DNA from: Mycolicibacterium doricum | Lineage (GTDB): Bacteria; Actinomycetota; Actinomycetes; Mycobacteriales; Mycobacteriaceae | Direction: 5' to 3' | Length of the DNA stretch: 64,000 bases | Assembly: GCF_010728155.1 (NCBI RefSeq) | Contig: NZ_AP022605.1 | Location: 992,001 to 1,056,000 of the forward strand | In this document: positions 9,007 to 18,648 of the stretch, piece after piece | Position numbering within the stretch: the stretch's first letter is position 1 | How the letters are laid out: each line of letters opens with the position of its first letter | Notes under the pieces: model-generated | What the model saw: only the letters and a program-made list of their open reading frames with translations | What the model was told of the DNA's origin: nothing | Database searches by the model: none | Translations under genes and position numbers: made by a program

Positions 9007-9965
9007 TCTGTGCGTTCATCGACGAACACAAGGAGCGGTTCGGGGTCGTACCGATCTGCCGCGCCCTGGGGATCCAGGGCGTGGCGATCGCCCCGCGCAC
9101 CTACTGGGCACACCGCTCGTCGGCACCATCAAAACGGGCCCTGTGGGACACCACGATCACCGAGATCCTGGCCGGCTACTACGAACCCGACGCCGACGGG
9201 AAACACCCACCAGAGAGCCTGTACGGCAGCCTGAAGATGTGGGCGCACCTGCAACGTCAGGGCATCCCGGTGGCGCGGCGCACGGTGGAACGGATCATGC
9301 GCCACAACGGCTGGCGGGGCGTCATGCGTGCTCGCCGCCCGCCGCGCACCACCGAGCGCGACCCGGCCGCGGACCGGGCGCCGGACCTGGTGGGCCGCAA
9401 CTGGCGCGTTGGCGCACCCAATTTGCTGGAGGTAGCTGACTTCACCTACGTCCCGCTGGACACCGGTGGGTTCGGCTACACCGCGTTCGTCGTCGACGCC
9501 TATGCCGGGCTGATCCCAGGCTGGGAGTGCTCGATGGTCAAAGACACCGGATTCGTCGAGCGCGCGCTGCGCCACGCGGCAATCTTCCGGGCCCGTCAAG
9601 GCCATCCATTCAACGACACGATCCATCATAGCGACGCCGGAAGCCAGTACACCGCAATCCATTACAGCGAAACGCTGATGTTGGAGGGGCTGATCCCCTC
9701 GATCGGTACCGTCGGCGATGCCCTGGACAACGCGCTGTGCGAAACTACGATCGGGCTCTACAAGACCGAGTGCGTTCGCCCTGGCTCCCCGTTTCGTACG
9801 GGGCCGATCCGAACCGTCGCCGACCTGGAGAACATGACCTCGGGGTGGGTTAGCTGGTACAACGAGCGCAGGCTCATGCACCGCCTGGGCCGCATCCCAC
9901 CGGCCGAGGTCGAGGCCGAGTACTACGCTCGACTCCAGGCCGGAGAGCACACCGGTCACACGTAA
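8985..9965 (+). CDS. IS3-family OrfB transposase catalytic protein (326 aa)
   Basis: A DDE integrase core is visible: first D in VADFTYVP, second in HHSDAGSQYT, and E in LCETTIGLYK, followed by SWYNERRLMHRLG. The N-terminal part is the IS150-like HTH_21 region. It is in the -1 frame relative to orfA and is probably expressed as a fusion. No disruption is seen, so the element could be active. Confidence 0.92.
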   Translation: MRPATPLICAFIDEHKERFGVVPICRALGIQGVAIAPRTYWAHRSSAPSKRALWDTTITEILAGYYEPDADGKHPPESLYGSLKMWAHLQRQGIPVARRTVERIMRHNGWRGVMRARRPPRTTERDPAADRAPDLVGRNWRVGAPNLLEVADFTYVPLDTGGFGYTAFVVDAYAGLIPGWECSMVKDTGFVERALRHAAIFRARQGHPFNDTIHHSDAGSQYTAIHYSETLMLEGLIPSIGTVGDALDNALCETTIGLYKTECVRPGSPFRTGPIRTVADLENMTSGWVSWYNERRLMHRLGRIPPAEVEAEYYARLQAGEHTGHT

Positions 9966-10392
9966 CGAGGTGTGCATGAAACCGGGGATGCTTCACTGGA
10001 TCTGGTCGATGCGCAGGAGCCGCGCGCCATGCTGTGGATCAAGCCCGAAGACACCGCCGGACTCTCGGCCGATCAGCGCCGCGCCGTGGAGAACATCGGC
10101 GCATCGCCATGGTTGGTGCAGCCGTTGTCCGCGCCGGCGGGTGCGGGCAAGACCACCACCATGCGCGCCTTGATGCCGGCGGTGCACCGCCGCCACTACG
10201 GCCACATCCTGGTCCTCGCCCCGACAGGCAAGGCGGTCGATGTCGCGATGCGGGAGGGGGCCGGCGACACCGGCCACACCGTCGCCAAAGCCCTCCAACT
10301 GCTGCGCGACAACCAACTCGATCTGAGCCCGGCGACATTGGTCGTCGTCGACGAGGCCGCCATGGTCGGCACCAACGATCTCCGTCAACTCC

Positions 10393-12225
10393 TCACCGCG
10401 ACGACTGCCGCCGGGGCGAAGACAGTCCTAGCGGGAGTTTCCGGGCTACGGTGAGGGATGGTTTGATTGTGCCTGGTGGCGCGGTGTTTTCGGGCAGTGG
10501 TGGTGTATTACCCAACGTGTCGTGGGGCGCTGTGGGTGGGTCAGCGGGTGGGCGCGTATTGGTGAAGTTGAACAGGTCGGCTAGTTTTCGCTGGGTGGGG
10601 GTCATGTCGGTGAGCATGCGTTGGGCGCGGGGGCGGCCCTTGGCGCCGTCGTGGTAGAGCAGCACGGTTTCTTCGATGCCGGCGAGTTGGTCGAGTAGTT
10701 CACGCACTGACAGGTGCAGGCCGGCCTGGTCGGCGTGGCGGCGCATCAGGTGGGCGACGGCCAGGGCGAGCACGCAGTAGAACACGTGCACGCGGATCTT
10801 GGAGTCGGTCCAGTGGTGCATCGGGCTGAACGAGACCACGTGGGGGTCTTTGAGTTGGCGGAAGCCGAACTCGGCGTCGGATTGGGACCGGTAGGCGGCC
10901 ACCACATCGGGCACCGGCCAGTCGCGGTTGGTGAACAGGATCCGTTTTCCGAACAGCCGCGCCTCGAGCCGGGCCCGGGCGCGGGGGTCGGTGCGCCAGG
11001 TCAGACGCAGTTCGGCGGGCCCGTCGCCGGTCAGCGTGACGGTGAGGATGTCGGCGACCCAGCGGGGCTTGCAGATGGCGGCGATCTCGGCCTCCACCTT
11101 GTCGCGGTCACGGCGGGTGCGGCCGCGGGCCAGCCTGGCGGCCAGCTCGGCCAGGCGGCGCCGCGCCTTGGCCAGGGTCTGGTCCAGGCCGCGGGCCTGC
11201 TTGGCGTGCAGGTTCGCCGAATGGGTGAGCACCGCGCGGCGGGTCACCCCGAGCGCGGTGACGGTGGTGTCGACGTAGCTCAGTCCCGGGTAGCGGTCGG
11301 GGTCCACCGGTCGGAAGGAGCGGTCGGGGATCGCCAGCAGGTCGGGGTGATCGCTGGGCGGCAGTGAGCCGACGAACCCGATGCCATGCTCTTCCACCAC
11401 GGTGTGGTTGTCGCTGCTGTTCTGCCCGGCGTCATAGACCACGGTCAGCGACTCCACCCCGGCGACCAGGTCCGCATAGCGGGTCACCAATTCGTCGATG
11501 ACCGCGCTGAACTGGGTGACGTCGGGCCGGTCTCCGGGGTAGGCATGGCTGATCACCGGCACCCCGCCGTCGCGGGTGATGACCAGCGCCAACCCGACCA
11601 GCCGCAGATCGGTGCGTTTCTGCTTGGCCTTGCCCCGCTGCGCGATCGGCGCGCGCTGGTTGCCGGTGTCGATGAAGGTGGCGAAGTTGGTTATGTCCAG
11701 CGCCAGCCCGCTCAGGTCCAGCCCGAACTCGGTCACCATCGCCCGCGACAGCCGGCTCTCGATCTGCCGCAGCTGCACCTCGTCGAGGCGGTCCATCGCA
11801 TCCCAGAACCGGCGGTGATCGGTCGCGGCCCGGTTCAGTTTCACCCACCGGCCCCCGGCTGTCGTGTCCCACCAGTCGGCGAAGCCGCGCTTGGAGCACG
11901 GATCAACAATCCGGTTCGCACACGCCAACGCCACATAGGTGCCCACCGACGCGGCCGCATCCCCGCGGCGGGGCGCCACTTCATCGACGATGCCGGCCAC
12001 GTCCAGCCGGACCAGCATCGACCACACTGCCGCCAAGTCGCCGAACCGCTTGTGCTGGCTGCGGACCGGCTGCCCGCCCGGCGTCTGCGTCAGCTTGGCC
12101 AGCACCTCCTCGGCGCTGCCCAGATACTGCTGGGACACGATGCGTGGCTTGCCGCCCACCCGGGCGGACTCCACCAGGTAGTAGTAGGTCTGCTGCCCGC
12201 GGCGCTTCCCCACGATCGACGCCAT
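10393..12225 (-). CDS. IS1634-family DDE transposase
   Basis: The protein starts MASIVGKRRGQQTYYYLVES and shows the IS4-superfamily DDE core: ALDITNFATF, VYDAGQNSSDN and the YREK-like motif YRSQSDAEFGFRQLK, then MHHWTDSKIRVHVFYCVLAL. The length of about 610 residues fits IS1634 transposases. The frame has no stop inside the element: it crosses the inverted repeat at 10432 and ends in relaxase DNA at 10393, adding 13 foreign residues. An upstream GTG 21 codons earlier is possible, but conserved sequence begins at the ATG. Confidence 0.88.
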   Translation of the reverse strand: MASIVGKRRGQQTYYYLVESARVGGKPRIVSQQYLGSAEEVLAKLTQTPGGQPVRSQHKRFGDLAAVWSMLVRLDVAGIVDEVAPRRGDAAASVGTYVALACANRIVDPCSKRGFADWWDTTAGGRWVKLNRAATDHRRFWDAMDRLDEVQLRQIESRLSRAMVTEFGLDLSGLALDITNFATFIDTGNQRAPIAQRGKAKQKRTDLRLVGLALVITRDGGVPVISHAYPGDRPDVTQFSAVIDELVTRYADLVAGVESLTVVYDAGQNSSDNHTVVEEHGIGFVGSLPPSDHPDLLAIPDRSFRPVDPDRYPGLSYVDTTVTALGVTRRAVLTHSANLHAKQARGLDQTLAKARRRLAELAARLARGRTRRDRDKVEAEIAAICKPRWVADILTVTLTGDGPAELRLTWRTDPRARARLEARLFGKRILFTNRDWPVPDVVAAYRSQSDAEFGFRQLKDPHVVSFSPMHHWTDSKIRVHVFYCVLALAVAHLMRRHADQAGLHLSVRELLDQLAGIEETVLLYHDGAKGRPRAQRMLTDMTPTQRKLADLFNFTNTRPPADPPTAPHDTLGNTPPLPENTAPPGTIKPSLTVARKLPLGLSSPRRQSSR

Positions 12226-12310
12226 ATATGGGTAATACACTCCTGTCACACAAACCTCAAGCACCACAACACAAGACACGCCGGTCAACTACAGAGCCCG
12301 GAAACTCCCG
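10432..12310 (-). mobile_element. IS1634/IS4-superfamily insertion sequence
   Basis: Perfect 16-bp inverted repeats CGGGAGTTTCCGGGCT bound 1879 bp, with the 4-bp palindromic target CTAG duplicated at 10428-10431 and 12311-12314. It interrupts helicase motif III of the relaxase between the codons for Leu and Val-Gly-Asp. One transposase gene reads leftwards and runs out of the element. Confidence 0.9.
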
Positions 12311-13390
12311 CTAGTGGGCGATGAGCATCAGCTGGCCCCGGTCAAAGCTCGTGGCGGCATGTTCGCCCAACTCTGCGACGACCTGCCCTGGACGCAGAAA
12401 CTGTCCGAGGTGTGGCGGATGCGCGACCCCGAGGAACGCACCGCCTCACTTGCGTTGCGCGACGGAAACCCGGCCGAGGTGGCCCGCGCCGTCTCTTGGT
12501 ATCGCACTCATGACCGGCTGCACTGCGGTGACGCCGTCACCATGGCCCAAGACGCACTCGCCGCCTACCAGACTGACCTGTCGAAAGGCCATGACGCGCT
12601 GTTGATCTGCGACACCACCGAAATGGCCCGCGCGCTCAATTGGCGCCTCCATGGACAACGCATCGGTAGAGACGAGCCCACCCTGACCGTCGCGAATGGA
12701 GAGCAGGTCGGGGTGGGGGATCTGATCGTCAGCCGCCGCAACGATCCCGACGTCACGGTCATCGACAATCCACAAGCCACCGAGTCCGCCCCGATGGTCC
12801 GCAACGGAAACCGCTGGCGAGTCGCCGCAGTCGACGAGAGGAACGATCGCATCGCCGCGGTGCGGCTCGATGACGGCGTCGGTGCCGTTTTCAGAGGGGA
12901 CTACGTGCGCGAGCACATCAACCTCGGATACGCCGTCACCGTGCACTCCGCCCAAGGCGTCACCGCCGACACCAGCCACGCCATCCTCGGCGAAAACAGC
13001 ACCCGAAACCTGCTCTACGTAGCCATGACTCGCGGCCGCCACACCAACACCGCACACCTCTACGAACGCACCGTGGAGAACCTTCCTTCGCTGGAGTCTG
13101 TACCACTTGCCCGCGGAAACTCCACCGAAGCGGCGCAACTCGTGCGGTCCCTGACTGCCCGCGACGACACGCCGCAGACTGCCCATCAAATCGCCTCCCA
13201 GGCGAATCTCGCAGCGATGCCCGCAATCGTCGCGGGGTTCGTGAGCTGCCGCACCGACGCGATCGAATCTCGACGAGAGGCCTTCGGCAGTTGGAAGGCC
13301 GCGATCGCTCAACAAAACCAGGGACAGGATTTGGCGCGCGACCGAGGCATCAGCCTGAGCCGAGGTAGTGACAACGGTCTGGATCTCTAA

Positions 13391-13590
13391 GCTCACCAAG
13401 GTCGCGACGAGCTACACAAACTGTGCTATCGCGATCCCTTTACCACCAAGCATCAACTTGACACACATCACCATCGAGGATTGCCGGAATCATATGAAAA
13501 CCAGAAGTATTCGCGAACTCATCGATTCGCACAGTCTGCTTCGTGATTGCCCCCGTGGGCATGACTAGCACCACAATCGGTATCAGTGAG
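13391..13590. other. short non-coding stretch after the relaxase gene
   Basis: No gene with family-like sequence is seen in these 200 bases. They join the end of the relaxase to the left repeat of the IS5-type element and may hold the terminator region of the mobilization gene, though no strong hairpin stands out. Confidence 0.4.
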
Positions 13591-14527
13591 GTTTTCTCAC
13601 TTGGGGCGTGTGAGGTTGGTGTGACTGGAGTTTCCGGCGTGTCGTGAGAGCAGGACGTGGGGTCCCTGCTCAAGGATCGGTTCCGACGAAGAAAGCCGTT
13701 CCGCTGCAAGAGGACCCCACGTGTTCACCTACTCTGCCATCTGCGACGTCCCCGAGGAAACCCTGCTTCATGTGACCGCGTTGCTGCACGCGCACCGGCG
13801 CGAGATCGGCACCCGCGCCGGGCGTCGCGCGGGCACAGCCCGCACGCAGGCCAAGCTGGTGCTGCGCTGGTTCCGCGACGACGCCCCGATCCGGCTGCTG
13901 GCCTTCGAGGCCGAGCTGCCAATCTCCACCTCCTACCGGTACCTGCACGAGGCGATCGACGTGATCGCCGAACAAACACCCGAGCTGCACGACGTGCTCG
14001 ACCGGGCGAAGCGGGAACAGTGGTCGCATCTGACGCTGGACGGCACGCTGATCGAGATCGACCGGGTGAACGAGCGCGCCGAGGCCGGTCATCACCTGTG
14101 GTACTCGGGCAAGCACAAGACTCAGGGCGGCAACGTGCAGATCCTCGCCGACCCGGGCGGGTTCCCGGTGTGGTCGAGCGAGGTCGAACCGGGCAGCGTG
14201 CACGACATCACCGCTGCCCGCGCGCACTGTCTGGGCGCGTTGTACAAGGCAGCCGCCGACGGCGTGCCGACGCTGACGGACAAGGGATACGAGGGCGCCG
14301 GGATCGGGGTGCACAGCCCGGTCAAAGGCCGCGACCTCGATGTCGCCAATCGCAGCTACAACACGCTGCTGACCGCGACCCGGGCAATCGGGGAACGCGC
14401 CAATGCCGAACTCAAAGAACGCTGGCGGTGTCTCCGGCGAATCAGACTGTGCCCAACCAGAATCGGCCAGATTGTTGCCGCCGCAATCGTCCTATCAACT
14501 CTCCAGAGGGGAAACTACTGAGAAAAC
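13591..14527 (+). mobile_element. IS5-family (DDE_Tnp_4 type) insertion sequence
   Basis: Short inverted repeats GTTTTCTCA (13591-13599) and TGAGAAAAC (14519-14527) flank one transposase gene. The match extends imperfectly outward, and no clear target duplication could be fixed, so the ends are approximate to a few bases. Confidence 0.7.
13721..14521 (+). CDS. IS5-family transposase (266 aa)
   Basis: This is a HARBI1/DDE_4-like transposase. After an N-terminal HTH (ISTSYRYLHEAIDVI) come the catalytic region WSHLTLDGTLIEIDR, HHLWYSGKHKTQGGNVQILA and LTDKGYEGAG, and a terminal NAELKERWRCLRRIR block. One intact frame of normal size suggests a functional copy. It is preceded by the repeat GTGGGGTCC present at two sites near the left end, which may be internal transposase-binding sequence. 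Confidence 0.85.
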   Translation: MFTYSAICDVPEETLLHVTALLHAHRREIGTRAGRRAGTARTQAKLVLRWFRDDAPIRLLAFEAELPISTSYRYLHEAIDVIAEQTPELHDVLDRAKREQWSHLTLDGTLIEIDRVNERAEAGHHLWYSGKHKTQGGNVQILADPGGFPVWSSEVEPGSVHDITAARAHCLGALYKAAADGVPTLTDKGYEGAGIGVHSPVKGRDLDVANRSYNTLLTATRAIGERANAELKERWRCLRRIRLCPTRIGQIVAAAIVLSTLQRGNY

Positions 14528-15430
14528 GTCAGTCCACGTTATCCGCACCGAATGTGTTGGCCGCGCACATTTTGTCGACGCGCGAGCTTCGGTGCAAATT
14601 GACCTCAGCTCAACAGATTTCTACGAGTCGCCTCGGTGGCACTCCGTGATGAAGCATAGGCGAATTGCGGGGCGCATCGGTGCACGCGGCGATCCCTGGT
14701 TCTGTCTGGCCAATGGAGTAGATCTACCTACCGCATAGGATGCCGGCGAGCCAGCGTTTCGATCTCATCGGTGGTGATGTGCGCGCGCTTGCTCACGGTC
14801 GGCGGCGTCGCGAAATCTGCTGGGCCGCCTTCGACGTTGAAGCACTCCACAATGGCGACCAGGTTGGAGTCCATCAGCTCGGCCCAACCCTCATTGCGAG
14901 ACGGGTGATGCCAGGAGTGGCATACAGCGGGTAGCCCAGAAACAAGATCGGTGAACGGGTGAATCTCGCCCGGATGTAACTCCGTCCAGCAGCTGACGTC
15001 AACCCAGGCGTCATCTACGAGCGTGGTATTACTCTTATGGACCAGCTCCCAGGCGAGAGGCGGAAAGTAGACCGATGCAATAGCATTAATTCCGCGCGGC
15101 ACGCCGGCAAGATTTCGACGCACGTAAGGCCCGGTAACGTGAAACCCGGCGATGGGACCCGCGACGCGGGCTGTTTTGCCGCGAGCCAACGCCAGATATA
15201 TACCGATGCTCGACGGCATTTGAAAAGGGCCGCCGCTCAGGAGCCCCTCCGCAAGACTCGTCCACTGGCGTTGAATCGAAGGCCCCGTTGCACACATACC
15301 GATGAGGATCGAGCGAGCTACCGCGCCTGGATCGATCAAAACTGGCGGCATTGCGATAAGGCGGGGTACCTCGATATTCCAGTTCTTGATCCATACAACG
15401 CGTAGATCATTTGCAAACTGGCCGTATGCC

Positions 15431-16896
15431 GGCTCTTCGATTTTAATGGGGCAGTTGTGATTTCGCTCTCGTAGGGCGTGTCGCTGCGTGGGGAGGCCCT
15501 TGGCCTTCGGAAGTCTGAAAGTTGCGAAGCATTCAGGCTGACGAAGGGAACCAAGGGCCGTGTCCGACGGTACGACATTGTTGTTTGGGCTGCCAGGAGT
15601 GAGGGTTGAGCGTGTCGAGCGCTGGGCCGACGGGACACGGGTAGTACACGCGGTGACCGCGAGCGAGTCGGCGGCGGCGTGCCCGTCGTGTGGGGTGTTG
15701 TCCACCTCGGTGAAGGCCCGAGTCGCCACCGCGCCGAAGGATATCCCGTACGGTGAGGAACGAATCATGCTGCAGTGGAACAAGACCCGCTGGCGTTGCC
15801 GGGAGGACTACTGCGAACGTGGATCCTTTACCGAGTCCATCGCGCAGGTGCCGGCGCGGGCTCGCACGACCCTGCGGTTGCGCACTCAGGTCGGCGCGGC
15901 GATTGGGGATGCGGCCCGTTCTGTGGCCGAGGTCGCAGACAGCCACGGCGTGTCGTGGCCGACCGCGCACCGCGCGTTCGTCGCACACGCCGAGTCGCTG
16001 CTGGTTGAGCCACAGCCAGCCGCGGTGCTGGGCATCGATGAGACCCGTCGCGGAAAGCCCAGGTGGGAACGCTGCGCCGCGACGCAGCGGTGGACGCGGG
16101 TGGACCCGTGGGACACCGGGTTCGTCGACCTGGCCGGCGATCAGGGCCTGCTCGGTCAGCGAGAAGGCCGCAGCAGCGCCACCGTGATCGACTGGCTGCG
16201 CGAACGCAGCGAGGAGTTCCGGGCCGGGGTGCAGTTCGTGGCCATCGACCCGGCCGCGGTCTACGCGACGGCGATCCCGCACCCCGGACCTGCTGCCGAA
16301 CGCGACGATCGTGGTCGATCACTTCCATCTGGTGAAGCTCGGCAACGACGCGGTCACCAGGTGCGCCGCCGCGTAACCTGGGACCTCCGTGATCGTCGCG
16401 GCCGTAAACTCGATCCCGAATGGGCGAACCGCCGACGGCTGCTGCGCGCACGGGAATGTCTGTCAGACAAGAGTTTCGCGAAGATGTGGAATGCGATCGT
16501 CGCCGAGGACGACAGCGCACAGATCCTCTCAGCGTGGATCGCCAAGGAAGAGCTGCGCACCGTGCTGTCCACCGTGCGGGTCGGCGGCGACCCGCATCTG
16601 ACGCGGCACCGCCTGCACCGGTTCCTGTCCTGGTGCATCGATTCGCAAATCCCGGAACTGCTGACCCTGGCCGCCACCGTGGACACCTGGTGCCCGAGAT
16701 CAACGCCTTCATCCAAACCGGAATCACCAACGCCGGCACCGAGGGATACAACCGGCTCGTCAAGCAGGTCAAGCGCGTCGGCTGCGGCTTCCGGAATCGA
16801 GACAACTCGGCCCGCCGGATACGATTCCACTGCACCCGCAAACAGCGGGCCGCAACCCAGACATCATGCTGATTGCCCGCTCAAAATCGAAGAGCC
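15431..16896 (+). mobile_element. ISL3-family insertion sequence, copy 1
   Basis: Ends start GGCTCTTCGATTTT in both inward directions, and the 8-bp target CGTATGCC is duplicated at 15423-15430 and 16897-16904. It is 1466 bp, two bases shorter than copy 2 at 28326-29793, which is otherwise nearly identical. It is inserted in the hypothetical gene that reads leftwards. Confidence 0.93.
15560..16872 (+). pseudogene. ISL3-family transposase, three frameshifts (copy 1)
   Basis: N-terminal zinc finger (CPSCGVLSTS...CREDYC), HTH (SVAEVADSHGVSWPTAHRA) and first catalytic motif (VLGIDETRRGKPRW) are in the first frame. The frame shifts after AIPHPG, at about 16290, before the region that should read VVDHFHLVKL. 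Two more single-base losses relative to copy 2 lie near 16358 (ACCAGG for ACCAAGG) and 16691 (GGTGCCC for GGTGGCCC). The C-terminal EGYNRLVKQVKRVGCGFRN block is present. This copy cannot make transposase as written. Confidence 0.85.
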
Positions 16897-17243
16897 CGTA
16901 TGCCGCATCGTAAGCGCTCGCTTTGCCGTTGCAATCACTGCAATGCCCGTAGAAATGCATTCCGCACATTGCATTACGGCCAGCATCCACCTCGTGCCCG
17001 CTAACCCGCAGAGAGAACCGGTTCACGAGCATTTCGTTGCCGGCGCACCGTGGAGGTACGTGGGCCTTCGTCATTCGGCGCTTGTCGCCGCACATACCGC
17101 AGGTGAAGAGTCAACGTCAATTTCGTAGTGGACCGAGGACTCGTTTGGCACTCACGTTGGACACGCCCGCAAGGGGAGGGCTCGCGTCCGACAATGCAAT
17201 GCTTGTCAGCGACGAGCTGCTGCGACATTTACCCATAACTTAT

Positions 17244-18146
17244 CTATGGCTCCGCGTCCGCCATCCCGCTGAACCCCTTGCATGGGCCCAAGCAGCCGTC
17301 GCAATGAAGATAACCTTGCTCGGCTCCCCATTTCAAAATCTCGTAGCGACGAGAATTGCTAAGATCCAGCGTGAGCTCGGTGAAACGCGCCTGTGGATAT
17401 CTAGGACGGGCAACCATTGAGACTTCGTGAGCCATTACGTTACGCGCGTTTCCGTACGCGAGTATTGGATACGTGGAGCCGATTCGGTGCTCGCAATCCT
17501 TGGATTTGCAAACAGTGCAATCCCCTGCGCTGTCCCGTTCGGCAACCTTGTCATACGTAAGCCCCGTGGTGTGGTCGCACTCATCCACGAGACGGTCGCA
17601 TACTGAACACTCGAATTCGCTTGTCAGGCCCGCGGACATACCTATACGGATGTGCGACATCCGAATTGAACAACTAGTCCAAAAATCACCGTCGCGAAAT
17701 GTGATTGGGCAGCCGAAAAGCCCTCGTCGAACGAAAGCCGCTCGATGGATTGCCTCGTGTGCGGTTTCGCTCAGATTGTGATCCTCGAGGAAATTCAGAG
17801 CGGCAACAGCTGATTTCTCAGACTTGCGGATTCGCGGTTCAATCTCCTGCAAAAGATCTGGGCTAAGCGTCGTGGTGAATTCGTCCCACTGCGCGCGGAG
17901 ACGGCTCTGAATACGCAGGCGTGCATCGTCATCGTCCTCCATGAGAGGCATGTGCATGACGGGCACTGAGCCCCGCTGTGCGTCAAGCATCTGCATAACA
18001 GCGGCGAATTTATCGTCGGCCACCTGCAAAGCCCGGCGACCATTCACATCAAGATAGCGGACCCGACTCGGGCCGCCCGCGGGTGGAACTGGCCCCCACT
18101 GAACTACCGTCGCCTTGAACTGCAGGCCCTTATTCTTCAAGGTCAT
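17244..18146 (-). CDS. hypothetical Cys-rich protein, second gene of a pair (300 aa)
   Basis: The protein from MTLKNKGLQFKATVVQWG has a basic N-terminal part and then three Cys/His clusters: CSVCDRLVDECDH (about 182-194), CTVCKSKDCEH (about 212-222) and HCDGCLGPCKG near the C-terminus. They probably bind zinc. No known family is recognised. The ATG at 18146 overlaps the end of the preceding gene by 17 bp, so the two are co-translated. A/T content is higher than in chromosomal genes, as in other cargo here. The membrane partner suggests a complex of a membrane-tethered and a metal-binding soluble protein; function is unknown. Confidence 0.6.
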   Translation of the reverse strand: MTLKNKGLQFKATVVQWGPVPPAGGPSRVRYLDVNGRRALQVADDKFAAVMQMLDAQRGSVPVMHMPLMEDDDDARLRIQSRLRAQWDEFTTTLSPDLLQEIEPRIRKSEKSAVAALNFLEDHNLSETAHEAIHRAAFVRRGLFGCPITFRDGDFWTSCSIRMSHIRIGMSAGLTSEFECSVCDRLVDECDHTTGLTYDKVAERDSAGDCTVCKSKDCEHRIGSTYPILAYGNARNVMAHEVSMVARPRYPQARFTELTLDLSNSRRYEILKWGAEQGYLHCDGCLGPCKGFSGMADAEP

Positions 18147-18648
18147 CCGTGAGTCGGCGTTGATCACCTTTTGATAGCAGATTAAGCGCGTCCATAACGT
18201 CCGCGCCGCTGCCCTCAAGTTCGTAGGTTTCCGAAATTCCCGCGTTCATATCCAGCTTGGCGATGGAGACTTTCAAGGGCAGCGCCTCTGCTTCGCTCGT
18301 CGTCCAGCCTTGAGACTGTCGACGTATTTCAATGAAGTGCTGAATCGTGGGGATCAACCAGTCGCTTGCGAGACTCACGACGGCGACAGCGAGTGCCCAA
18401 ACTTCGACAGCACTGAACTCCTGCAAGTATCTCCGCGAATTTGCAGGGGTCGAAAACTCTACGGCGGCGCCCCCAGCGCGGGCCACCTTAGGCAAGTAAC
18501 GAACGTTGTCGGTATACAACGGAAAACGTTCGTCAGTGTCCTCAGCCGAAGTGCGCGTCGGTAGTACGTAGACCGTTTCTGCCTCGACCTGCGCGGGCAA
18601 GGCCCCAGCGAGCGGTATCCAGATACCCCGCGTGACGCGCGCTGACAT
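18130..18648 (-). CDS. hypothetical single-pass membrane protein, first gene of a pair (172 aa)
   Basis: Starting at MSARVTRGIWIPLAGALPAQ, the protein is soluble-looking for about 80 residues, then has one hydrophobic stretch (VEVWALAVAVVSLASDWLIP) and a cytosolic-type tail ending in an acidic LTDDLEE. An ATG 10 codons further up is possible. It overlaps the Cys-rich gene. No family is recognised. It may anchor its partner at the membrane. Confidence 0.55.
   Translation of the reverse strand: MSARVTRGIWIPLAGALPAQVEAETVYVLPTRTSAEDTDERFPLYTDNVRYLPKVARAGGAAVEFSTPANSRRYLQEFSAVEVWALAVAVVSLASDWLIPTIQHFIEIRRQSQGWTTSEAEALPLKVSIAKLDMNAGISETYELEGSGADVMDALNLLSKGDQRRLTDDLEE

Larger units (their letters stand above)
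8644..9995 (+). mobile_element. IS3-family insertion sequence
   Basis: Imperfect 26-bp terminal repeats start TGAACCGTCCCCGG on the left and, read inward from the right, TGAAGCATCCCCGG, with TG...CA ends. The 3-bp target duplication CTG flanks the element (8641-8643 and 9996-9998). It lies in frame inside the relaxase gene and carries orfA and orfB. A deletion remnant of a relative is at about 36.7-37.0 kb. Confidence 0.93.
7369..13390 (+). pseudogene. MobF/TraA relaxase-helicase, split by two insertion sequences
   Basis: Segments 7369-8643, 9999-10431 and 12315-13390 join in one frame when two IS elements and one copy of each target duplication are removed, giving about 927 residues. The first segment is a TrwC-type relaxase: NYYIDTA and GEYYSEHETRTP near the N-terminus supply candidate catalytic tyrosines, and GDPHLHTHVIVPN is the metal-binding histidine triad. 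The rest is a RecD-like SF1 helicase: Walker A PAGAGKTTT, Walker B LVVVDEAAM, motif [15 protein letters not shown] (cut exactly here by the second IS), motif V TVHSAQG, motif [11 protein letters not shown]. The start has GGGAGGGG 8 bases upstream. No mating-pair genes are seen, so the island was probably mobilizable rather than self-transferring. As it stands no full protein can be made. Confidence 0.88.
14728..17095 (-). pseudogene. hypothetical HNH-like/Cys-containing protein gene split by ISL3
   Basis: Removing the ISL3 element and one 8-bp duplication joins 17095-16897 to 15422-14728 (minus strand) in frame, giving 297 residues. The N-terminal part has HVPPRCAGN (12-20), C44, H47 and HCSDCNG (51-57), a spacing like the zinc-binding N-termini of HNH-type nucleases. 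This resemblance is inference. The C-terminal 230 residues are not recognised. A TTGACG box lies about 25 bp upstream of the ATG at 17095. ATG codon 8 (MTKAHVPP) is an alternative start. The gene is inactive as it stands. Confidence 0.6.

Noticed and set aside
10714..12324. Two long plus-strand frames in the IS1634-like element
   Set aside because: Both are antisense to the transposase and rich in His/Arg/Gly shadows.
15431..15783. N-terminal 116 residues of a continuous minus-strand frame running into 14728
   Set aside because: That part is antisense ISL3 DNA; the true N-terminus lies on the other side of the IS at 16897-17095.
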